Assembly (NCBI RefSeq): GCF_000499385.1
Contig: NW_013653258.1
Location: forward strand, 62,001 to 126,000
Reading direction: 5' to 3'
Length of the DNA: 64,000 nucleotides
DNA from: Eimeria necatrix
Lineage: Eukaryota > Apicomplexa > Conoidasida > Eucoccidiorida > Eimeriidae
Positions 24,156 through 35,450 of the stretch are shown one piece after another (position 1 is the stretch's first letter; every line of letters starts with the position of its first letter). The position numbers and the translations under genes were made by a program. The notes under the pieces are model-generated. The model was not told the DNA's origin and did not search any database. It worked only from the letters and a program-made list of their open reading frames with translations.

Positions 24156-27100
24156 TTACTTGCTATCGCTGGAGCTGTTGCTACTTGGACCGAGGGTTTT
24201 GGGGGGGGCCCCAGTGGTCAGGGGCCCCCAGAAATCGTAGCGCTTCTTTGGAGAGTGCAAGACTCTCAGATTTCCCAAACATATACATGGCAGCACAAGC
24301 CGCACGTGCTGCTGCTGCGGCTGCTCATGCTGCAGCTTACCTTGTTGCAGCAGCTTCAGGTTTTCCCACAGCGGCCTCCTTCAAGGCAGCAGCAGCGACG
24401 AGTACAGCAACGCTTTCGCGGCCGCGCGTAGCCAGCCTGTCTAGCTGCAGTTGTTGTTGTTGTTACTGCGGCTTTGTATGCTGCCGTGTGCTGCTGCCAA
24501 TGCGGCGGCAGCAAGTACGGGAAGGATGACAGGTCTCGTTTCGCAATGAAAACCTTCGTCTCCCCTCCAGGCCTTCCAGCCTGAAGCCCCAAAAGTTAAG
24601 CGGCAAACACTTAACCCCATAACCCCGCCTGTAGGCCAAGCTCAGGCTCGCTTCATACCTCACACAGGCCCTTGCTACGCATGCGCAGACTCAACAGACC
24701 AGCCACATCCGAATCCTCACCCACAAATCCAAAAAGTAATCTTTGAGCCTGCCTGAGTTCATAATTAGGCGCTTTTATTACTTGTGTGGATCATGAAAGG
24801 GACAACGCTAGAAGGGCCCCCCAGTTTCTGTCTGTTGTGACTCAAGGGAGGCAGGCGCCCTTCTATGGGGCCCCTGGGGCCCCGGCCCCCCACGAGACCA
24901 TACGGGTGCATAGTTACTTCGTCGCGTCATTACGATGCTGGATAGAGACTGCAGTATGGTGGTAATATCAGAGACGAATTTGTCGCAGGCCGGGGTCTAC
25001 AAAACTAGTGCCTTAATCCGCCCCCTATGAGCTGTATGGGCCCTGATAACATGACATAGCCTCGGCATTCTCTTAACTGTTTTAGGCGCCGAAAGGGGGA
25101 CCCAAGATGTGTTTGGCGTCTCCTCCGAATCTTCTTGGATATTAAGAGGGTCATGCGCTCTTCTTCCCGGCCAACTTGCTATGGTAGGTAGCGGCAAAGA
25201 TTTGCTGGTCTAAACTGGGCCTTGGGATGGCCGAGTTAATGAGTAGTACCTGCAGGCTGTGATCTACTCAAATGCTTGTGGGATCGCTGACGCTGTCTTT
25301 GTCCCCTCCTCTGCGTCCAAACGTCTTCACCATAGCTCCTCTCCGTCCCACCGTATCTAGCTACTTGAGTACACCCCTCATGCAACTATCTACGCAATGT
25401 CCTGCTTCCACTTGTTGCCATTATGTGCAGCTACATCTGTTTCACTCATTATGTTGGCCACCGTAGACCCACCCTTTCCATGTCTCTGTTCCTGCATCGG
25501 TACTGTCTCGTATCCAATTATTTGTACTCTGAGCAAAAAGCACTGACTCCCTAGCTGTTCAACAAACGTTCCGCGGTTACCTTGCTACAGTCACAGCCGC
25601 ACTTCAGCCACCCACTGTAGCAACTCAGTGCAGCTCGCTATCGCAGTAAGCCAGGGAACACTACAGGTAGAAGGTAAGGCCGGAAGTGTCTGCTACGGAT
25701 GCTAAGCAGCAGTGGCTGCTCCCCTTTTACATCTATTGGGAGAGCAAATTGCCTCAAGCTCTCGAGAGCGAATATCCGAGTCCCTTAAGGCGTCGTGGAG
25801 GACACCCCCTACTTTGGGGCGTGGGTGGCCCTGATCCTCAACAAAAAAACAGCGAAGCACCAAAACTCTGCTTTGGATTCAAGCACAGCAGCTGCTTCTC
25901 CTGCTGCACTGCTTGCTGCATCTGCCGATACTGCTGCTCCTGCAAGTCCGTCTTCACTGATGTTCATCCTGCTACGTGGCTTCCCTCTGCAACGAATGGC
26001 GCTGCTGCTGTATCTATCAGTGTATCAATGCCATGCAGCAGCGTTGTGAGCCCCCATGTGGTAACCAACGGTCGAACAGCAACGGCAAGTGCTGCAGCTG
26101 CGGCCGCAGCAGCGGCAGCAGCTTCAGAAGCACAGCGCGCTAGAGTAGCAGCAGCGCCAGCCTGTGCTACAGCAGCAGCGATGACAGCGGCATGAATAGA
26201 CGCGACGAAGAGAGAGTGTACCTTGCAGTTCAAGCCAATATTCATTCCTGATGTCGGCTTTGCTGCTGACACTGCTGCAGCTATTGCAACAGCGGCAGCT
26301 GCTGCTGCTGTATTCGAGGCCTCGTGACCAAAAGCACAGTTTCGCCGTTGAGCTTACGCGCTTGAGGTTCGTCTTCAAGTGAAATTTCACTATCACAAGA
26401 CGTGCCACTCTCGCGCCTGCCACAGTTGCGGTTGCTGCTGTCGTCAGCTCTGTACGAGGAGACAAGCACAGCCTCGACAAGCTCTGCGCGGTCCGTATGA
26501 AACTGAATGGCTAGCTGGCAGCTGCGCTCTAGCTTGTCCACTTCGTCCCTCCAAAAGGAGACGCTAGCTGCCGTGTCCGCACATTCCCGACATAAGGCCT
26601 CCTGGCCGCCAACCGGCGGCCCTGGGGTAGCAGCAGCAGCCATAGGGCCGCCTAAGGGGCCCCCCAAGATAGCGCTATCTGATGCGGTCAGCTGCACAGA
26701 TGAACCCAGCGACAGGAGTGACGCTGCTGTTCCCATTAGACCGCCAGGGGCGCCTGGAGCAGCAGGGCGCCGGAAGGCTCCGCCGTGGCCGTACGCCGCT
26801 GGGGCTGCTGCCGCTTCTGGTTTTGCTGCTTCTGCTGCTGCTGGCGCTTCCCAAGGTAAGCAGGTCCCGGGAAGAAGCTCATCAAAGTCAGACGCAGACT
26901 GGGGACCCCGACAACTAGCCCCAGAGAGAGCACCCGAAAGGGCTTCTGCTGCTGCTGCGGCTGCAGCAGCTGCTGCAGCAGACAGCTTAGCAGCAGCAGC
27001 ACTCAGCACTTTGCTGGGACCATTCCGGTCTCCTGATGTGAGGTGCTGCTCCTGGTACTCCCGCAGGCTATCACGAAGATCCCTGAGTTAATAGAGGCGC

Positions 27101-28450
27101 AACTATATAGCTATTTGTTTGTGCAGCGCTACCGATTTGTCCTTTGCACATCGAAGTGCGCACGCAAAGGGCACCAAATATGAATGTGGATGCACGCACA
27201 GGATCCATAAACATTCAGGTGTACAGGTAGCTAGCAAAGAAAAACAGTGCAACTCACGTATGAGTCGAGTCAAGTATATCATTTATTTCCTTGTCGAGCC
27301 GGTTTTTCTCCTCACGCAGAAACCGGATAGCCATTCGCCTCTCCTGGTAAGCAGCAAGCCAAGATGCACCAAACATGAACCAAGAAAATCTACTTAAATG
27401 AACTCCCCAGCTAAGGAAGCCAATGCGAGCCGGCAGAATAACAGAGGAGCCGACAAAGAAAATCCAAAACGCGAAGAAGATGGAAAATGAGGAGTAGAGA
27501 AAACAGGCAAATTCAAATCAGTGAAGGAGGGGCTCGAGAACAAAGAAAGTGAGGCAGAGACAGGGAAGCAAAATGGAGAGACAGAAAGCGAGCGGAACAA
27601 ATAAGGAATAATAGAGAGGGACACAAAAACAGTGCAACACGTTTAGTAGAAAGCAAACAAATAGGGACAAAGGAAAGCGGACACGCTGAAGCGCCCACCT
27701 CGCAAGAAAAAATAAGGTGCAATGATTAATAGGCGAAATGAAAAGAAGCAGCAGAAGCAACACTGGCAGCCCCAACAAACGTAGCAGCAGCAAAAATCCA
27801 AAAGTAGAAGCCGTGGCAACGCTGAAGCAGCAGCAGCTACAGCAGTATCAGTGGCAGCAACAGCAGCAGGTGTTGCACGTACAGCGCAGAAAGGGCAGGA
27901 GGCGGGGTCAATCTGGCCCATGTGTTGCGCAACAGCAAAGGGCCTCAGATCAAACTTGTTGTTGGGCACAGAGCCCCGGCGCCACCCAGAAACGAGCCAC
28001 CGAAGCCCCAGACCGCCCTCTGGAGTAAGGTTGGGGGCCCCCAGGCCCCGCACAGCAGGTGCCCAGCCAGTACCCTCTCGAGAGTCTCCTCTGTGGCTTT
28101 GCTGAGGGCCTAATATGGCACCCGAGAGAGACCCTAGGAGCTGCCTCTGCCGAAAAACCTTCAAGGGATCCTCCAGCCACGCTGAAGCTCCTGCAAACAT
28201 GTCGGGCAGCGCCGACGAGTCCGAAACGGGCCTGGCCGGGGAGATCCATCTGCTCGGCGGTCCCCCCCGTTGCAGCGACTGTAGCTGAGCAGAAGTCTCG
28301 CACGGGGTTCCCTGAGAAGGGTAAAGTCGTGAAGCCCCCTGTGGTGTGCGCTCCATGGTGCCCTGAGGCCCCTGGGGGCCCCCAGGGAGGTTGCGCAGGG
28401 GGCCCCCAACGGATCTCGCCTTGCCTAGTGACTTAGAGCCCCTTTGAACA
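24156..28450 (-). CDS. unrecognised coiled-coil protein, multi-exon
   Basis: I do not recognise this gene, but several minus-strand exons join in phase with good splice signals. Exon A (about 28450-27883, donor GCT/GTACGT) is Gly/Pro/Ser-rich with a CPFCA motif at its end. Exon B (27343-27258) is a charged helix (REEKNRLDKEINDIL). Exon C (27082-26358) starts with another helix, then an Ala run, a Gly/Ala/Pro linker, and a third helix (FWRDEVDKLERSCQLAIQF). Downstream, helical segments rich in Gln/Glu (LQEQQYRQMQQAVQQEKQ, about 25880-25945; HDALRDSDIRSRELEAI, about 25755-25805) look like further exons. A frame ending at 24156 may be the last one. Phase between exon C and the downstream exons could not be fixed. 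The charged heptad-like helices suggest a coiled-coil scaffold. The start codon and 3' end are uncertain. Confidence 0.5.
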
Positions 28451-30389
28451 GCAAAACGAGACGAGAAGGAGAAATAAGGTGGAGAAAAGGCCGCAGAAGG
28501 AAACTGGACAATAAAAGGCCGGCCTGGTGGGAGCCTCCCTTGTTTCCAAAGAGAACGCGCATTCGCTGCTATGCGATGTTGACTTGATTAAAGGAGTGAA
28601 AATTGAAAAAATAAAAACAGAAATGCCTTAAACAGAGAATAGGTTATTCTATTACGGGCAGGATGTTGAACATACGGCGCCCATTTCGGGGGCCCCTGGG
28701 GCCCTCAGCTGGTGAGCCAGTCCACCGCCATGTCAAGTTGTCTCCTTTAAAACACTGCATATAGCTGAAATGTTCTCGTGACCCTCAATAGAATGCGTTT
28801 AATTTATTTTGGGTCCAGGTTTCGCCTTGAGCACGGACAAAACAATACAGACGCCGCAATCATCTACGCTGGACTGAGGCAAACCCATCCAGTGGTTGTC
28901 TGTCCTCTTGGCCATCACAAAATTCTCCCACAGTCCCTGTAGCACCTCTTTGAGAAAATTTTAATGACGTTTATGGATGTCGGGTGCTTTTCAATGGGCT
29001 CCTGCGAGTCATCCTGTGCTGGCAAAGGTCTTTCTTGAGGAAGATGTCGAACGCACTCAGACCAAACTCCATGGTGAAGCCCTCAGCCTGGCGATGAAGT
29101 CATGAGAAAGCTGTTTCCTATCACTTAGTAGCAGCTGCGCGATGGGGCCCACACCCACAGGAACCTTCCAGGTATTTCTGGAACGAGCGAAGCAGGAAAA
29201 AAGACCAGAAAAGCCACGCTTTCAAGAACTCAGGCACATCTGTGCACATGGGGAGAGGCATTTCTGATAGGAAGAGCTGTTGTCCGTGACTCTGACCTGC
29301 ACTTGACTTGAACTCCCTATGAGTATTAGCACTTGTGCTGGCACGTACAATTCGCATTGACTTCCTGCGTGCATAGTTACTTATTCAGGTCTAGGCTCGT
29401 GCACCTTGTTACAGCCATTGATGACACATCTATTGCTCAACGTCAGCGTGCCCCTTTATCTATACTGGTTGTCAACGGAAAGCCAGCATTCACCCCTAGG
29501 CTTGATCATAAGACTACTTGAGGATAGTCAGCGAAAGAACTAAAGCCAGAAGCATACGGGCACGCACTGCAGCCCTGCACGTCTGTCAGCCTCAAGGGCC
29601 TCTGTAGACCCCAAAGCATGTCGCAGAGGCCAAACAAGGAGCACAGACGCGGAGGTGTCTTGGCCATCCACACGCAAACAAAAACCGGCAGACACCGGAG
29701 CAGCTAACTGCAGCTGCTGACTTTCTTGAATTTAAAACTGTCCTGTACAGACTGCTGCTGTTGTAGTGGACTTAAGCTGGCCCAGCAGAAGCGTCGTGGG
29801 AAGGGTGCAGTGGCCTCTCACGAAACTCGCTAGTTAAGAATACAAGATGCCTGTTCGTGTGCCTCAGGCAGCAACAAAGGGACACCATATGCTGGGTCGT
29901 TGCTGCGTATGTTTCCACAGAGCTTCACCCCGCTTCACGCACTCGCCACTAAATCCATCTTCGAAGAAGATGCGAGCACTGCTGGTGACTGCAAAGTTGT
30001 AGACCTGGATTATGTCCACTTCTCAGTTCAATCTCTGGTGGGTCTTCAAGCGTCCTCCCGCTTCCACTCATTAAGCTGTAAGTACACCCCAACAAAAACG
30101 AAAGAAGGTTACCTCCGCAAGCAAAAGCTCAAGATCACACTGAGTATATGCAAAGCTACGAATAGCTCAAAAACAAGCGCGCTGGAAGAAATGCAGAGAC
30201 GCAGACACTGACAGTGCCACGGACGGAATAACGGGGTTGCAGAAAGGACTGCTGCAGATACAGTAAAAAGCGACTGACATGCAGAAAGCGGCAGCGAACA
30301 AGATGCAAAAGGGGAAAGAACCAACGGACAGGCAGAGACAACTGCAAACGTAACCAGGTTTCAGAACTAATCAGAGCCAATTACACTGC
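28451..30389. other. intergenic, no gene seen
   Basis: Nearly 2 kb separating the coiled-coil gene's 5' side from the threonyl-tRNA synthetase 3' end. Open frames are short and show no conserved blocks. A GGGGCCCC-type palindromic motif occurs near 28690. No RNA gene or repeat family is seen. Confidence 0.5.
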
Positions 30390-33300
30390 CTACAACATAG
30401 TCTCCAATGACAGGCGCTGTACAAAAGTGCAAGAATTAGGCGTAGATTGTCGATTCAATCTTCGCAACCAGCAGCTAGCCAACGACAGAGACAAGAATAC
30501 TCAAGATGCAGCGATTCAGAGAAAATATAATCACAGACTTGAAACGGCCTCGAACAAGGACGAGGACACAAACAAAGACAAAGACACTCCAGAGCTTCCT
30601 TACATCGAGTGGCGGCTGTGACGAGGGCATGGCGAGCTTGCGCAGTTTCTCAAGAAGCTCAGGCATAGATAAGCACTCCTGTTGTTTCGGATCTGCTCTG
30701 TCTCGCACGGTCACAGTCTTGGCCGCTGCCTCTGCCTCTCCAACCACCAGAAGAAGGTTCCACTGCTGCAGCTGCGCCTCTCGAATCTTTTTGTTAATGG
30801 TGTTGTTCGAAAGGTCTATGCCTACCTCGTACCCTAGACAAGCATCACCCACAGTAGCGGGAAGAGTGCTAGTGATTTCAGCAACCGCAGTGGCAGCAAT
30901 TACTGGACGCAAGGAGGCAGCAGTGGGCGAAGGTAAAGAAAAGAGCTCTATTCCTCAGTCTTTTCCCTTATCCTGATGGCTTCCTATATATTCTCATTCC
31001 TGTATGATACCGTATCTGCGACTCTCACCTTCGCGCTGCAGCGCCTTCATGACCTTTTCTGCATACGGAGCAACTTTGTCTGAAATCGGCAAAACGATAC
31101 ACTGGCGAGGAGACAACCAGAAGGGGAACTTGCCGCCAGAGTGCTCCAGCAGAACAGCACACATGCGCTCGATAGAGCCTGCGCACGTGCCACAACATAG
31201 ACTCATACGCCATTGCCACAGAGACGCCCCTTAAGCATCCACAAGCACCAAGGAAGTACAGAAAATACACATATGAGTCAAATCCCTCCATAGGGACCGT
31301 ACCCCAAGCTTCCGCAGCTTTCCCAAGCAGCATCCATACACTAAGCAAACAGGCGGAAAAATGCACGCATGAAGAGACAAGCGACGAGACGCGTAGACGA
31401 GCTGAAGGAAACAAGGGACGAGCTGACGAGCTGAAAACAAACTGACGGAGTTCCGCGTCTTACCAAGGATAGCTCTGTGGATGATGACAGGCCTGGCCAT
31501 GCCAGGCTTAAGGTGCCCCTCTTGGAACCGTTGCTGGTTGTCATCATTTCCATTGGCTGCGTCTCCATTCATTTTGGGGGTGGTTTCGGTGGCTTGCGCC
31601 TTTTTGTTTGCTGCTGCCGCCGCCGCTGCTGCTGCCGTTTCTTCATGCGTTTTGTATTGAAGATTGAAGCGAATGGGCAGCTGGAAGTCGAGCTGTATGG
31701 TGCCGCACTGATGAGGCCTCTTAAGCGCGTCCCAGAGCTGGATGTCGATTTTGGGTCCATAGAACGCTCCGTCGCCGGGGTTAAGTTTCCAAGGCCTGTT
31801 AAGAGACACCAAAGCCTTGCGGAGTGCTGCCTCAGCTTGTTTCCACGTCTCCACGCTGCCCATGGCTTTGGCTGGGCGTGTGGAAAGGAATAGGGAGAAG
31901 GAGAAGCCAAATTGTTCGTAGACGTAGAACAGGAACTCTAGGGCTGACACCACCTCAGCCTCAATCTGCTCCATTGTGCAAAAGATGTGCGCATCGTCCT
32001 GCTGGAAACGGCGCACACGGGTCAGCCCGGAAAGAGAACCGCTAGCTTCATTGCGGTGCAGCACTCCAAAGTCAGCCAGGCGCAGAGGCAGCTGGCGGTA
32101 GGAGGGCGCGAGGTGTCGGAACATGACGCAGTGGCCCGGGCAGTTCATAGGCTTCAGACCCCACTCCTTACCCTCTACGTCCATGAGAAACATATTTTCT
32201 TTGTAATTGTCATAATGGCCACTGGTCTTCCACAGGTCACAGGAGAAGATGTTGGGGGTGATGACTTCCTTGAAGCCTCTTATCTGGTATTCCTTGCGGA
32301 TAAACTCAATCAGCTTGTTGTACACTTTTGCGCCCTCTGGGAGCCAAAAGGCCGACCCGGCCGACACTGTCGGCTCAAAGAAAAACAGAGACAAGTTGTT
32401 TCCTAGCAAACGATGGTCCCTTTCCTTGGCCTTCTCCAACAGATCCAGGTACTCCTTCAGCTGTTTCTTCTCAGGGAAAGAAACGCCGTAGACACGCTGC
32501 AGGCTGTCGTTGCTGCTGTTACCCAACCAGTACGCAGCACTATGCCGGGTAACCGAGAAGGATTTGCAAAGAGCCGTCGTGGGCAGGTGAGGGCCCCTGC
32601 AGATATCAACGAGGGTCCCGCAGCGGTAAACCGTAGTGAGGCCCCCGTCTGGCACCTTTGTGGTGATCAGGGCCACCTTGAATGGGTTTTCTGCGAACAT
32701 TTCAAGAGCCTCTTCCTTCGTGCAGACCAAACGCTCAAAAGGTTGGGCCTCCGACACAATGCGCTGAGCCGCAGCGTTCAGAGCCCCGTGCTCACTCTCG
32801 CTCAGGCTCTTCTGGCCCATGTAGCAGTCGTAGTAAAAGCCGGGCTTCAACGCAGGACCCACAGTTAGCAGCGCACCGAACTCACACTCCAATGCTTGGC
32901 CTGAACACACAACGCAAAAGCATGGCTGCAACATTGGAAGACCCATGCGATCTGCACCTTAACAACGAAAGTCACGAATACTTGAGGCGCAAAATACAAG
33001 AACGGGCGGACAGAATTCTGAAAACAGCAAATAAACTTTATTTAAGAGGGCACGCATAAACTTGCGCAGTCTCTGCCAAAGAAAGGGAGAACGAAAAGAA
33101 AGGGAACGGCAAGCGTTGAACCCGCAAAAAATAAGCAAAGCGACAACCAGCCTAACAGAGGCTGACACCTCAAAGCAGCACCTACCTAAAATGTGAGCAC
33201 TAGAATGCCAGAATACATTTTGGGCTTCCGGCGAATCGAATTTCAAGATCTGTAGTTTACAGCTGCCCTCAAGAGGCCTCGCCATGTCCCAAAGCTGCCA

Positions 33301-34732
33301 GGGGATGTTTTCATGCTCAGCTTCCGCCTCCGACTCGTCGCCACCGCAGCAGCTTTCTTCTGCAGCCGCACCTGTTGTCTCATCGTCGGCTGCTGCCAGC
33401 ATAGACGAAGACCCAGCAGCGCTATCCGCATAGGCTACCTAAGCAGAATCTACACAGGAACACAAAGTGATATGTTTACGGGCCCATCGATGAACACACC
33501 GTACGAATTCATGGTGTAGCAGAATCACATCGTACCGGGAAAAAAAGCACAAACAACGAGGCGACAGAAGTAAGCAGCTACGAACAAGCAGCAGGATTAC
33601 TAATGGAAGAGCAACGGCGGCACCGTCCCTCTTCGTGATAACTATTGCCACCTCCACTGTTGCTGCTATTACGTTTACTGCTCCGCTTGTAGCTTCACAT
33701 GCGCTAGCTCACCTTGGCAATGACCGCTGCATTAGCAAGGCCCTTGGAAATCTCTGCTGCAACTTGCATTGGAGTTGTTTCCCAGCAAACGCCTTCACGT
33801 TTGCTGCCGTCTGGCAACTCGATAGTAATCTTTTCATGGCTTTTTCCTGTAGGCCCCAAGACAACAAGCATGCATTATGTATCGCCCCTATTAAATTAGC
33901 TGCCTGCACTCTTTATATGTGCACTCGTCATGGACCCAACAATCGCAACGCCCGCAATGCGTTACTTCTGCAACGAATACACAGATCTCCGGTTGTACCG
34001 CACATATCTATGTTATTGCATAGGGCTGTTTTGTTTTTATGGAAGATATATCCCTAATTCAATGTTTCTACGTCTCAACCCCTGAAGTGTACAGCCTGAC
34101 GCTCAAATCTCATGTTTTCTCTTCGTCTCAATCCTACAGCAAAAAGTGTGGCGGACCTCATCCAAGTGCTTGCATCTGGCGGTAAAGAAAAGCTATACAG
34201 CCACCTTCTACCAAGAAACAATGAACCACCTGCTCGCCATTAGTTATATTACCCTCACTACTACCATTCCTGCGGTTGAAGACGCTACCTGAAGAGGGTG
34301 GCAGCGCCCCCTACACCAGCGGCAGCAGTAATCAGGTGCGCCAACAGAATCAGCAGCAGCTACAGCGTCGAGATAAACAGCAGCAGCTTTACCTTTAATG
34401 TCTTGCTGCTGTTTCGCCATGAGGCGCTGGAATACCTCCAGCCGCCTCTTTATAAATGGAGCATCCTTAGTAGGGGTGAAGGGTCCCCCAATGTGTCCAG
34501 TGGCACCAAGGGTGTGGGCCGTGCCGGCCTCCGCCCTGCGGCCTGCGGCCCCCTTAGCTACTGCTGCGGATGCCATCCTCCTGCTGTTCCTGCTGCTACT
34601 ACTGAGTGTTCTGGAGCCGCCAATGGTGCTGCGGTAGATGCCGCAGGTGCGAGGGAAAAATTGACGGGCTGCTGCTACGGACACGAAGCGAACAGAACGA
34701 GATACGAGCGGTCCTGAGAGGGCAACAAACAT
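30390..34732 (-). CDS. threonyl-tRNA synthetase, with N-terminal leader
   Basis: Class II synthetase charging tRNA-Thr. Modelled exons: 34732-34393, 33846-33713, 33438-33186, 32900-31464, 31178-31029, 30833-30604, and a short tentative last exon 30416-30390. Phases close to give about 856 residues. Exon 1 supplies an Arg/Ser/Ala-rich leader with a second in-frame Met ([11 protein letters not shown]). Exon 2 is the TGS domain (ITIELPDGS). The editing domain shows HSSAH and CRGPH, the usual HxxxH and CxxxH pattern. The catalytic core shows the zinc ligands (Cys of NCPGHC, His of QDDAHIF, His of IHRAILG), motif 2 (HRNEASGSL) and motif 3 (IHRAILGSIERM). The anticodon-binding domain follows ([32 protein letters not shown]). 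A poly-Ala/Asn-rich insertion of about 45 residues sits just before motif 3. The leader suggests an organelle-targeted form besides the cytosolic one. Confidence 0.95.
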
Positions 34733-35427
34733 TTAAGCCCTAGGGACTTCTTCCGCCACTGCCGCTTCTGCCGCTGCTGCTGATACTGCGGGTAGCAGCA
34801 GCACCGAAAACGCACAATACTAATCGTGTAGCAGCCTAAAGAACTGGAGGTGCACCTGCACCGGTTATGCGAGAAGCAGTTCCACCAAACAACAGCAGCA
34901 ACAGCAGCAGGAATGCCCTTGAGCGATTACTACGTTCATCTCACTGGAAAGAGCAGCCGACTTCTTTTGGTCTTGACGTTGAATCACATTAACCTTGAAG
35001 AAGGTATAGGTATAGCATTTAAGATTTCTCGTCTACGGGTTAATAGGCGTGGGTGGGGCTGCTGGAGACCTCCACCCTGCAGCCCCGACAACGCCGCAGT
35101 GAGAGACAGCAGTGCCCCACTGCTTGCCTTCCTTTCCGCTTGTTTGATACGCGTTGCATTCCGCTCTATTCAATTATCAAAAACAAATTCAGTGGATACA
35201 ATAACGTAACTGAAGAGGGACGTAGGCGCTGAAACGATTACATAGTGCGTTACTTCATATTCTGTTCCACACCACATAAGTTAGTTTATGCAGTGACATG
35301 GTTCTCAAGGTTCCTGTCCCCATTTTCACAAGCACAGCTTGTAATTCCCTAGCCATGAGCTTTCAAGTTGTTTTGTGTCTTTGTACGAATACAATGCCTT
35401 TCCTGAGATCGACCTGGCTGTTTCGAA

Positions 35428-35450
35428 TCCACCGATGCAACATCGGTGGA
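35428..35450. repeat. hairpin, 10-bp perfect arms, 3-base loop
   Basis: TCCACCGATG and CATCGGTGGA flank the loop CAA. It has no T-tract typical of a terminator and lies more than 600 bases from the nearest gene end, so its role is unknown. Confidence 0.9.

Noticed and set aside
26507..27091. 194-codon Ala-rich frame on the plus strand
   Set aside because: Antisense of exon C of the coiled-coil gene. The minus-strand reading gives in-phase helices and splice sites, whereas this one gives only Ala/Pro/Ser drift.
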